Shown piece after piece: positions 56,730 through 64,000 of a stretch of DNA of 64,000 bases; within the stretch, counting starts at the first letter, position 1; each line of letters starts with the position of its first letter. Below the pieces are notes generated by a model, which worked only from the letters and a program-made list of their open reading frames with translations, was not told where the DNA came from and did not search any database. Source of the DNA: Symbiodinium natans (Eukaryota > Sar > Dinophyceae > Suessiales > Symbiodiniaceae). Position numbers and translations under genes: made by a program. The stretch is from contig CAJNDS010002136.1 in assembly GCA_905221605.1 (NCBI GenBank), positions 332,501 to 396,500 on the forward strand. The letters are read 5' to 3'.

Positions 56730-58718
56730 TCACCCATGCATATAGGCAGCAGCCTCTTCGTCCGGATCCATGACGTCCATCTTATCCTCGGGGCTGCGCA
56801 CCTCCTCAGTCTCCTGGACGGGCTGTGACTGTTCCGTCGTATCCACGGGACTAGGCACTTGCTGAATCTCCTGCGATGGCTGTTCAGTCTCATGCACTGG
56901 GTTGTGCACTTGCTCAATCTCCTCTGCGGGCTGCGGCTGTGACTGTTTTTGTCGCACTCGCCGGCCTGGAGTAGGATACACAAAGGCAGAAGAGCTCAAC
57001 AATCTTCGCCTGGGCTGCGTGGGGCTGGCAAGCTGAACTGAGAAGGGCACGGTTGGCGGGACATCGGCCTCGCTTGAGGAAGACGATGACGGCAGAACCC
57101 TTCGTGGCATCAGCCACTGTTGTAGCTCATGATCAGCGTGGGCAACAAAGTCTTCTTTCTTCCTGAATGTGGCCAACTTCTCCATGCTGGCATCGATCAG
57201 TGCCTGCTCTCGTTCTACACCACGACGAAAGTTCTCGCCGAGGATGGTCACCCCCGTCTTGTATTGCCCGTAGAGTGGTTTGTCGTCATCAGCGAGCATG
57301 TCTGAGTGAATGTCCTGGATGCAGATGCGATGGATCATTCCACTCTTTTTCTCACTTGGGAGGCGAAGATACAGTGCAGTCTCACACAGCACGAAGATAA
57401 CCGACCGTTTCAAGACCGCCATTACGTCCTTTTCCAGGTCGCCCTCGAAGAATGGCTTGATGACCTTCATGAAAGCGTCATGGGTTAGCGTAGTCTCCGT
57501 GTATTCACTTGGCGCGGGGTCATCCCCGATTTCGTTTGACGCAATGCCTCGAAATTGATTTCGGAGCTGCTTGGCGTCATCATACCTGCCCTCTGTGGTC
57601 TGATCCTCGTCCGCTGTCACGAAGCTCTTGAGGTCGGATATATCGAGCTTGCGCCTGGTCGGGTCATCCAGGAAGAGGCCCTCCTGGATTTGCGGCATCC
57701 GCTGCCTGAAATTATCCAAGGATTTAGCTCTTCGCCATCCTGGCTGGACTCCCACCAAGTTAAGTCGCCGCACATGGTAGCGGCCCATAGCCATCGCCAG
57801 AACGATCATGGTGGGGGTCTTGCCTGCCCCTGCGCAACCGAAAATCATCATGGCGGACGTCATGAGTAGAGGGTACACCCACGGAAGGATGCGCTCCCAC
57901 AGGGGTTCTTTCAAGGAAAGACTGTGCAGTGGAAATTCGTTCATGGGAACTGCCCCTCTGATCCCACGGCTCTTGTTCTGAGCCATGAGACGCACCTTCG
58001 TCTCGGGCCACCCTGCAATGGGGGTCCCGGACTCGGGCTTGATAGAAGCCATGATCCAGTACGTCTGTTCGTTCCTGGAATCGCAGTCAGGAGCCTGCGA
58101 GTTGATGAATTTGATCCCCTCCGACAGGATGTCGTTCTCAGGATTCCAGGAAGACTTGGAGTCAGACCGCTCCAGAGTCTCAGCTGTTTTCTGCTGGAGA
58201 AGTTGCCACCGACAGTGGTGTCCTGTCAGTTGATTCAGCAGCTTCTGCAATCCTTTTTTAATTGCCCAGGGGCCAGGCCGGAAGACGGGAACGTAGGCAT
58301 CGCCAGCACAAACCTTCATGACGATGTTACGAGGGACGGGCTTTTCAAAGTAGACAACCTTGAGGACATCGATGAAGCCGTCACCGAGAGTATTCACGAT
58401 GATGTCCACTTTGGCGCCGGATGGTAAGGGACCCAAGAAACGAATCTCATACGGAAACTCGTCCAACTTGCCCTCGGACGCTAGCTTGCACAAGGAGCTG
58501 GCTTTCCCGCATTCTGGAACAGCAAATTGGGCATCTAGCAAAACAGCCACAGTGGACTTCACCTCGTGCAGAGGACGACACGCCTGACTCATGAGTCTCT
58601 GAATACTCAGTGAGCAATCGTCATTTGCACGGAAAACTTGCGCTTGTTCTAGCTGCCGCAGATACCACGACTTGTCCCCGACTTCTGCGAGGGCCTCGTC
58701 CATTAGTGTCCCACTCAT
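56730..58718 (-). CDS. SF3-like P-loop helicase/ATPase
   Basis: I start it at ATGAGTGGGAC (662 residues). An upstream in-frame ATG at 58859 adds 47 residues that look untranslated. Numbering here is from that longer frame. A novel N-terminal region (about 48-320) precedes Walker A at 341-348 (GCAGAGKT), Walker B at about 395-399 (GLFLDD) and, 40 residues on, RNQFRGIASNE at 433-443, whose S-N fits motif C of superfamily 3 helicases. The spacing and the 'R-Y-D-D' before motif C resemble replication proteins of small DNA viruses and plasmids. The C-terminal tail is Ser-rich, then has three degenerate copies of a 15-17 residue Glu/Gln-rich unit (EEIEQVHNPVHETEQ and relatives). Role inferred: DNA unwinding for replication or transposition of the unit. 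The ATPase fold is secure; SF3 membership is less so. Confidence 0.7.
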   Translation of the reverse strand: MSGTLMDEALAEVGDKSWYLRQLEQAQVFRANDDCSLSIQRLMSQACRPLHEVKSTVAVLLDAQFAVPECGKASSLCKLASEGKLDEFPYEIRFLGPLPSGAKVDIIVNTLGDGFIDVLKVVYFEKPVPRNIVMKVCAGDAYVPVFRPGPWAIKKGLQKLLNQLTGHHCRWQLLQQKTAETLERSDSKSSWNPENDILSEGIKFINSQAPDCDSRNEQTYWIMASIKPESGTPIAGWPETKVRLMAQNKSRGIRGAVPMNEFPLHSLSLKEPLWERILPWVYPLLMTSAMMIFGCAGAGKTPTMIVLAMAMGRYHVRRLNLVGVQPGWRRAKSLDNFRQRMPQIQEGLFLDDPTRRKLDISDLKSFVTADEDQTTEGRYDDAKQLRNQFRGIASNEIGDDPAPSEYTETTLTHDAFMKVIKPFFEGDLEKDVMAVLKRSVIFVLCETALYLRLPSEKKSGMIHRICIQDIHSDMLADDDKPLYGQYKTGVTILGENFRRGVEREQALIDASMEKLATFRKKEDFVAHADHELQQWLMPRRVLPSSSSSSEADVPPTVPFSVQLASPTQPRRRLLSSSAFVYPTPGRRVRQKQSQPQPAEEIEQVHNPVHETEQPSQEIQQVPSPVDTTEQSQPVQETEEVRSPEDKMDVMDPDEEAAAYMHG

Positions 58719-59000
58719 GTTTGCACAAGGACGATTCGAGGATAATCTCGTAGCTAAGGAACTATAGCAGCTGACGAGTCTCGAGCACTTGATGTAAACT
58801 ATATCCTTAAGAGTCCAGTTGCCTGCACAGTAAATTTTGCTTTTTAAGATAATACGCATTTTGCTTTGAAAGGTAACATATAAGCATTAATCAACAGCAG
58901 TGTCGCATTCTTTTTCTGTACTCGCACGGTCATGAGTTCTTGTTCTGAATGACAGCCAATGCGCATATAGTGGAAGACAAGATCACGTATGAGGTATTCT

Positions 59001-59819
59001 TTACTTCTTCTCGGCCTTGGCTCTGGCTTTCTGGATCGTGAGAAGGACTCCATTCCACACCCTCTTCTTGTTCTGGTTCACATGACTGCGCCTCATATCC
59101 GCCGCGGTCACGTAGAGGTCGTGCCAGTCTGACGTCCATGACGACATGTCTACCGGTTCTGGTGTGCTTGCTGAGGCGAAGCTACTCGACCCATCGTTGT
59201 CGCTGTCCTCGCTACTGCTCTCGCTGCTGGATGCCTTCTTGGTGTTGATGGGGTCGGTGCTGCTTCCTGCAGCTTGGCGTGCATCATCGTTTGGTACGTT
59301 CACATGCGAGTCACTTGCGTCCGAGTTCGTGGCATCCACTGCCATGTCTTCGCCACGATTCTTGCCCACGACGGTGTCTGACTTCATCACCTCTAAGTTG
59401 GCGTCCTCAAGTGCCAAACATTCGCCACGGCTTGATGTCTTGATCTTGTTCTTCTTCTTGTCGGGAGACTGCATGTCCTCGATCATCAGGACGCCGCTGT
59501 CTTTTGCGGTTCCCTTCTTTGCTTTGGCTACAGTCTTCAAGAGCATGTTCCATGCTTCTTCGCTCCACTGTCCATCAATCCCGGTCTTGGTCATGTGGAG
59601 CTGCCGCTGAATGTTATGGAGCAAGATGTAATAGTCCTTCTTCTTCATGTCGGCTCGGCTCGCATGAAGCTGGACGAGGCCCGACTCGACAGCCTGGAAA
59701 AACTCCTTGGCGGACGGAGGCTTCTTCGTGTCTGAAGCCTCTTCATTCTTAGTGATGTGAATCACTGCGTTGCCGGAGGAGTCCAATGCGAAGGTGCCCG
59801 TGATGTTGACGGCCGCCAT
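59001..59819 (-). CDS. Acidic protein of unknown function
   Basis: 272 residues from ATGGCGGCC, which has a good initiation context; an upstream ATG at 59867 would add 16 residues. The N-terminal part is a small folded-looking region (AAVNITGTFALDSSGNAVIH), then helical segments with FFQAVESGLVQLHASRADMK and DYYILLHNIQRQLHM. The middle is a Ser/Asp/Glu-rich linker with SSSESSSEDSDNDGSSS. The C-terminus is short and basic (MRRSHVNQNKKRVWNGVLL). I recognise no family. As first gene of the block, next to the palindrome array, it might be a DNA-binding or structural accessory, but this is inference from position only. Confidence 0.65.
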   Translation of the reverse strand: MAAVNITGTFALDSSGNAVIHITKNEEASDTKKPPSAKEFFQAVESGLVQLHASRADMKKKDYYILLHNIQRQLHMTKTGIDGQWSEEAWNMLLKTVAKAKKGTAKDSGVLMIEDMQSPDKKKNKIKTSSRGECLALEDANLEVMKSDTVVGKNRGEDMAVDATNSDASDSHVNVPNDDARQAAGSSTDPINTKKASSSESSSEDSDNDGSSSFASASTPEPVDMSSWTSDWHDLYVTAADMRRSHVNQNKKRVWNGVLLTIQKARAKAEKK

Positions 59820-59849
59820 GAGGAGTACGCGTATGCTACGGCTGGAAAC

Positions 59850-59856
59850 TGCGCGT
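59850..59856 (-). promoter_or_regulatory. TATA-like box upstream of the block
   Basis: On the minus strand GGGCTATAAACGCGC lies about 35 bases before the ATG at 59819. A similar CTATAACAGG precedes the transposase ATG at about the same distance and GCTATAGTTCC precedes the helicase ATG by about 45. Three of four genes share the arrangement. Canonical TATA boxes are unusual for dinoflagellate genes. Confidence 0.35.
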
Positions 59857-59989
59857 TTATAGCCCAAGCTGCGCGTCGAAATTGAGTCGATTCAACGCAC
59901 ACATACTGGAACCACTTTCAGTGGCGTAATATACAATACCATGGCCTAGAGTTGCGCAATATATTTTTAACCATAAGAAAAAATCTTCA

Positions 59990-60745
59990 GGACCAGGAGT
60001 TTTAAAACTCCTTGCTTAGCCACGAGAGGAGTTTTAAAACTCCTGCCACCGAAGATTGAAGATTGTCGGGGCCAAGAGTTTTAAAACTCCTTGCTTAGCC
60101 ACGAGAGGAGTTTTAAAACTCCTGCCACTGAAGATTGAAGATTGAAGATTCCCCGGAACTCTTTCCAGGAATCTTCAGTCTTCAATCTTCGGGGCCAGGA
60201 GTTTTAAAACTCCTTACTTAGCCACGAGAGGAGTTTTAAAACTCCTGCCACTGAAGATTGAAGATTGAAGATTCCCCGGAACTCTTTCCAGGAATCTTCA
60301 GTCTACAATCTTCGGGGCCAGGAGTTTTAAAACTCCTTACTTAGCCACAAGAGGAGTTTTAAAACTCCCGGCCCCTAAGATGGAAGATTGAAGATTCCTG
60401 GAAAGAGTTCTGGGGAATCTTCAATCTTCAATCTTCGGGGCCAGGAGTTTTAAAACTCCTTGCTTAGCCACAAGAGGAGTTTTAAAACTCCCGGCCCCTA
60501 AGATTGAAGATTGAAGATTCCTGGAAAGAGTTCTGGGGAATCTTCAATCTTCAATCTTCGGGGCCAGGAGTTTTAAAACTCCTTGCTTAGCCACAAGAGG
60601 AGTTTTAAAACTCCCGGCCCCTAAGATTGAAGATTGAAGATTCCTGGAAAGAGTTCTGGGGAATCTTCAATCTTCAATCTTCGGGGCCAGGAGTTTTAAA
60701 ACCCCTTGCTTAGCCACAAGAGGAGTTTTAAAACTCCTAGCCCTG
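59990..60745. repeat. Palindrome array, iteron-like
   Basis: Seven units begin near 59992, 60069, 60194, 60317, 60439, 60564 and 60687 (periods 77, then 122-125). Each holds two copies of the perfect 16 bp palindrome GGAGTTTTAAAACTCC separated by TTGCTTAGCCACGAGA-like sequence. Linkers carry GAAGATTGAAGATTGAAG or its inverse around CCCCGGAACTCTTTCCAGG, so linker arms pair as well. The last four units share an inverted linker relative to units two to four. No coding capacity. The form suits a replication origin or transposase/helicase binding array. Confidence 0.85.
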
Positions 60746-60869
60746 CAGATTTTTTTCGGCGTCTTTAAGTATTTGCTATTTCGTATTTTATGTATATCTA
60801 TAGATATATGTCCATATATATCCGGCTTCGAATATAGTAAACACGTCTCGACATAGAAAAGGGTATGAA

Positions 60870-60905
60870 ACGGTAGGTTTTTGGGGGGGGGTACCATATA
60901 TATAT
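60870..60905. repeat. Right inverted end of the 8 kb unit
   Basis: CGGTAGGTTTTTGGGGGGGG, then GTACCATATATATA, is the inverse of 52926-52962 with few differences. It passes into a TA tract and a T-run. Confidence 0.5.
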
Positions 60906-60912
60906 ATATATA

Positions 60913-62040
60913 TATTTTTTTTTTTTGTATAGCCTATATATTAGAGAGAGACCCTATATAAACCCTAGAACCCTGGAACCCTACCACCCTACCTTCTATA
61001 TACCCCGAAAACCTATAGGGCTTCTGGGGGTAGTAGGCGGGGTATTTAGGGATAGGTTGTGAAGAGAGCATGCTGGCGTAGCACAAGCCCTTAAGTCCTT
61101 ATAATACCCTAATACCCTGATACCCTAAACCAGAAGAAGAGCAGAACAACCAACAAACACCAAGACGGTTGAGTATGACCACTCACTTTCTGTCTTCCCG
61201 AAACAAAACTCCCCATATATCCCTATAAACCTTTCAACCCTCGAAACTCTGCAACCATTGTGGGTCCTGCATATAGTCTTCGTTTTTGGGGCTTACATAG
61301 GTTCTTTTCTTGGGGAGGGGGTCACAAGACATGAAAGGTCTCATACAAACCCAATACCTTGAGGAAGTTTTCCTCACACTAAATCCAGATAAACCTCTAT
61401 AACCCAAAGTGGCACGTAAAACCCTACAAGGGAGTGCAATCAACACAGCTTGCAAAAGCCAGGCAAATCCAGCAAAAACGGGCCATGATCAGGCATCCAT
61501 GTTGAAATGTACAGATTGATTGCATGATGTTTTTTTTGCTGCACGCAATGTGCTATCTCGACAGAATGAGCTTCATCCATGCTCCTGCCACCACTATGCA
61601 TGGCGACCACTGCTGGAATAGCCGGCGCTCCAAAGCAGAAGCTTAAAAAACCTTCGCAACCCTAGCAACCCTAAACCCTATAAACCCTATAGACCCCAAA
61701 ACCTGCACTTCCACATCCCAGCTCCAAAGGATGTCCGGCCAGCAGGGTGTTAGGGTTAAGGGTTATAGGGTTTAGGGTGTCTGGGTTTGGGGCTTGCTTC
61801 AGAGTTCCATTTTTTGGTTTTCCGCTTCTTCTGGGGTCATGTGGTTGTTTTTTTTGGTCTTACCAGTTTTTGCTTTTGGGGTCACAAAAAGGAGGCCATA
61901 CGAAGGACCAGGTAAACCCTAAACCCTGAACCCTAACCCCTAAACCCCAAACCCTAAACCCCCAACCCTGAACCTAAACCCTAAACCCTAGAGGGCTGCT
62001 GACCTCAGAAGCCACCAGAGAGGCTGAAGCAAGGGGGCTG
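60913..62040. other. Transition region right of the unit
   Basis: AT-rich tract, then short CCCTA-type repeats near 60958-61020 and 61105-61130. A minus-strand open frame at 61234-61455 ends in KNEDYMQDPQWLQSFEG and a piece near 61570-61640 reads FGAPAIPAVVAMHSGG. Either might be an exon, but splice signals are weak. Otherwise no gene seen. Confidence 0.35.
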
Positions 62041-62058
62041 AGAACCCAACTTCCCAAC

Positions 62059-63865
62059 CTGTATGACTCGAGAGAAGAAAAGATGCCACGCCAGAAGAGG
62101 CCTACTCCTGCCTGAGGTTAGGGTTTACAGACTTGGGGTTAAGTTTATGGTTTAAATTTAGGGTTTCGGGTTTAGGGTTTAGGGTTTAGGGTTTAGGGGG
62201 TAGGGTTAGGGTATAAGGTTTAGGGTTTAGGGTTTAGGGTTTGGGGTTTGGGGTTTGGGGTCTGGGGTTTAGGGTTTAGGGTTTAGGGTTTAGGGTTTAG
62301 GGTTTAGGGTTTAGGGCGTAGGGCGTAGGGCTTAGGGTTTAGGGTTTAGGGTTTAGGGTTTAGGGTTTAGGGCTCGGCCATTGGAGTCCGGGGCGCATGG
62401 TACAAAGCGAGCTGGCTGCAGAGATGATCAGGGTCACCAAGCCCACGGCCCAGCACGAGGTGACCACCAGCACCTACGCACTTGGAGGTTTTTAGGGTCT
62501 AGGGTTTAGGGTTCAGGGTTTAGGGTTGAGGGTTTCGGGTTTCGGGTTTAGGGTTTAGGGTTCAGGGTTCAGGGTTTAGGGTTTAGGGTTTAGGGTTTAG
62601 GGTTTAGGGTTTAGGGTTTAGGTTCCAAGTACTTAGTAACCCATTACTAGTGTAGCTATAACCCAAATATAAGCCTCCTAAGTACCCGTTTTCATCGGGT
62701 TATGTGTACAGTTGTAATTGGGTTAGTAAGTACCATGAACCTCCTAGCAGGATCTGCATATGGAGGCCGGAGATGACCTTAAAGCTTAAGTTGTCTCTGC
62801 CCTACATTGTTGACCAATAAATCCTAAACCCTAAACTTTAAACCCTAATCCCTCAACCCTAAACCCATGAGCCCGACACAGGCTATGTAGACGTGCTGTC
62901 TCTTGGTGTGTGCTATGCTTCCATGCTGGTGAGGTTCTAAGGCGGCCAACAAGAACAAAGAGATTGGGCAAGGCTTTTGGGGCACTCTCTGAAAACACGA
63001 GAGTCTAGGGCCCCCGACCAGCTCACTGAATGTCTGGGATGGAATGGGAATCGCCAAAGGCAAGCCCCCACCAAGCTGCGCGGAAATGGCTGCTTTCCTG
63101 AGCGCTCTAAGGGCTTTTGGGGCATTCTACCCTAAACCCAGAAGGCATTCTACCCTAAACCCTAAACCCCAAACCTTGGAGTTTCGAATTTTGGGCTGTA
63201 TAGGGCGATGTTACTGCGATGTTGGGTATAGAGTCGCAGGATGGAGGGCGGCATGTCGTGGGGCTTCGGGAATGCTCAGCTTTCATGTGCCCAGCTTTAG
63301 GATTTAGGATTTAGGGTTTAGGGTTTAGGGTTTAGGGTTTAGGGCTTAGGGTTTAGGGTTAGGTTAGGGTGTAGGGTTTAGGAAAACTAAGCCAGAAGCA
63401 GACGAATCATCTCCCCTTAGCTGAGCCTCTCCTGGCCCCACCAAACCCCCGCGAACCCCCGGACCTTCAGTTCAAACAGGCGCCAACTCGGGGCCCCCTT
63501 TTGTGCCTTTTTGGAACTTGGGGTTTAGGGTTTAGGGTTTAGGGTTTAGGGTTTAGGGTTTAGGGTTTAGGGTTTAGGGCGTAGGGTTTAGGGTTAGGGT
63601 TCCTGGAACCCTTCAGAAGGCGATCCTATCCCTAGTGGGGGTCGCGAATGTCCCAGCTGCCACGCAGATGCGAAGTCCCAGCCCTGCAGCACAGGATGCA
63701 GGGTTTAGGGTTTAGGGTTTGGGGTTTGGGGTTTAGGGTTTAGGGTTTCAGGTTTAGGGTTTAGGGCCTACGGGTGAACCGAATCCCTGACCTTGCGGAG
63801 TTCGTGAGGGAGTGAGAGGGGCCTTTGGCTCACTCCGGTAGATTTCGGCGAGGGCTTGAAGGGTT
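62059..63865 (-). CDS. Split gene for membrane protein, unidentified
   Basis: Minus-strand exon-like spacers: 63834-63865 (TLQALAEIYR before GTGAGC), about 63631-63683 (after CTGCAG|G; frame unclear), about 63421-63464 (VRGFAGVWWGQERL), about 63005-63080 (LGGGLPLAIPIPSQTFSELV), about 62400-62473 (VLVVTSCWAVGLVTLIISAA, a clear membrane helix after GTGCGTAG|G) and 62059-62111 (AGVGLFWRGIFSSLESY, after CCTCAG|G and before a GT donor). The last has matching frame and splice sites at both ends. Family not recognised. Introns hold heptamer arrays and a family C element. Confidence 0.45.
62622..62745. repeat. Inverted-repeat element, family C (diverged)
   Basis: GGTTCCAAGTACTTAGTAAC at the left and TAAGTACCATGAACCTCC at the right, centre GGGTTATGTGTACAGTTGTA as in the other copies. 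Confidence 0.65.
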
Positions 63866-63937
63866 CTAGCAGAAGATCGACTTCAGGGGCCGGATGTTAG
63901 GAGCTTTGGGGTGCCTCAGTTCGGTCGTACCTTGACA

Positions 63938-63957
63938 TGCACACACACACACACACA
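63938..63957. repeat. (CA)n microsatellite
   Basis: ACACAC run followed by CGCTCGCTCGC and (CGAA)n tetranucleotides at the window end. Nothing else seen after it. Confidence 0.8.
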
Positions 63958-64000
63958 CCCCTCGCTCGCTCGCACGAACGAACGAACGAAACGCCCCGCC

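Larger units (their letters stand above)
52926..60912. mobile_element. Candidate composite mobile or virus-derived unit
   Basis: About 8 kb, almost without heptamer arrays. It holds four intronless minus-strand genes, from left to right: a RapZ-C-like protein, an ISXO2-like transposase, an SF3-like helicase and an acidic protein. Gene spacing is 0.14-0.76 kb. A palindrome array follows at 59990-60745. Short inverted sequences lie at both edges. Every other recognisable gene in the window is chopped into exons of 18-100 bases, so intact frames of 270 to 660 codons set this block apart. A transposase plus a replicative-type ATPase suggests a self-mobilising or formerly viral element. Target-site duplications are obscured by the flanking TA tracts. 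Alternatively these are four ordinary intronless host genes that lie close together. Confidence 0.6.
436..63770. repeat. Dispersed telomere-type (TTTAGGG)n arrays
   Basis: Blocks of about 2 to 35 copies of TTTAGGG (or CCCTAAA) recur every few hundred bases over almost the whole window, in both orientations. The longest are near 3015-3088, 11327-11412, 13410-13535, 18127-18208, 21539-21789, 23185-23313, 27088-27400, 36141-36315, 38546-38712 and 62160-62372. Variants include TTTCGGG (436-509), TTTAGGGG (22120-22262), TTATAGGG (7700-7860), TGTAGGG (27170-27210), TTCAGGG (28886-28935) and CCCTATA (30126-30152). The heptamer is the telomere unit of plants, dinoflagellates and chromerids. Here the blocks lie inside introns of identifiable genes, so they are interstitial and this is not a chromosome end. 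They are missing only from about 50-52.4 kb and from the 52.9-60.9 kb gene block. Confidence 0.95.

Noticed and set aside
59990-60745. CRISPR-like array
   Set aside because: Unit contains two palindromes and conserved linkers; there are no unique spacers, no cas genes, and the DNA is eukaryotic.
52926-60912. Bacterial contamination with an operon
   Set aside because: No Shine-Dalgarno sites or bacterial terminators, spacing too wide, and continuous with eukaryotic repeat-rich flanks.
1-64000. True chromosome end
   Set aside because: Arrays are in both orientations, spread over 64 kb, and interleaved with exons of housekeeping genes.
1-64000. Dinoflagellate spliced-leader relics
   Set aside because: I looked for the conserved TTTTGGCTCAAG core in both orientations and saw none.

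Overview
The window is nuclear DNA of a eukaryote, most probably a dinoflagellate. Three observations support this. The telomere-type heptamer TTTAGGG/CCCTAAA is scattered through nearly the whole sequence. Two recognisable host genes are cut into very small exons by introns with AG|G acceptors and mostly GC or GA donors, with GT in the minority, which is a known dinoflagellate habit. Every gene I can place is on the minus strand, as expected for unidirectional gene blocks. The species cannot be named from sequence alone, and other TTTAGGG lineages such as chromerids are not excluded.

Layout. From about 0.4 to 50 kb and from 61 to 64 kb, short arrays of the heptamer in both orientations alternate with 50-300 bp spacers. 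Many spacers are exons. Joined on the minus strand they give a drug/metabolite transporter (EamA/DMT type, 14.1-25.4 kb) and translation initiation factor eIF3 subunit h (31.9-36.4 kb). Exons of at least three more split genes, mostly membrane proteins I cannot name, lie at 1.3-4.9 kb, 39.3-49.3 kb and 62.1-63.9 kb. The introns hold the telomere-type arrays, several families of short inverted-repeat elements (called A to G here) and microsatellites. In places an array sits inside an inverted-repeat element or cuts off its end, so the arrays are being added after the elements.

From 52.9 to 60.9 kb the pattern changes. Heptamer arrays are almost absent, and four intronless genes stand head to tail on the minus strand: an acidic protein of unknown function, an SF3-like P-loop helicase/ATPase, an ISXO2/IS1595-like DDE-type transposase with a zinc ribbon, and a protein ending in a RapZ C-terminal-like domain. 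A 0.75 kb array of about 123 bp units, each with two GGAGTTTTAAAACTCC palindromes, lies upstream of the first gene. A diverged inverted repeat of about 30 bp brackets the block. I read this as a composite mobile or virus-derived unit that could carry its own cutting, unwinding and binding functions. It is the best candidate for an undescribed system here.

Other regions: a 1.5 kb AT-rich island at 50.2-51.7 kb with foreign-looking base use, possibly organellar; a 21 bp repeat array arranged as nested inverted blocks (43.3-43.8 kb); a 52 bp tandem array (44.2-44.6 kb); and a possible relic element with broken coding sequence (40.2-42.1 kb).

Most long open reading frames in the window are artefacts of reading through heptamer arrays, trinucleotide tracts or poly-G/poly-C and are not listed.
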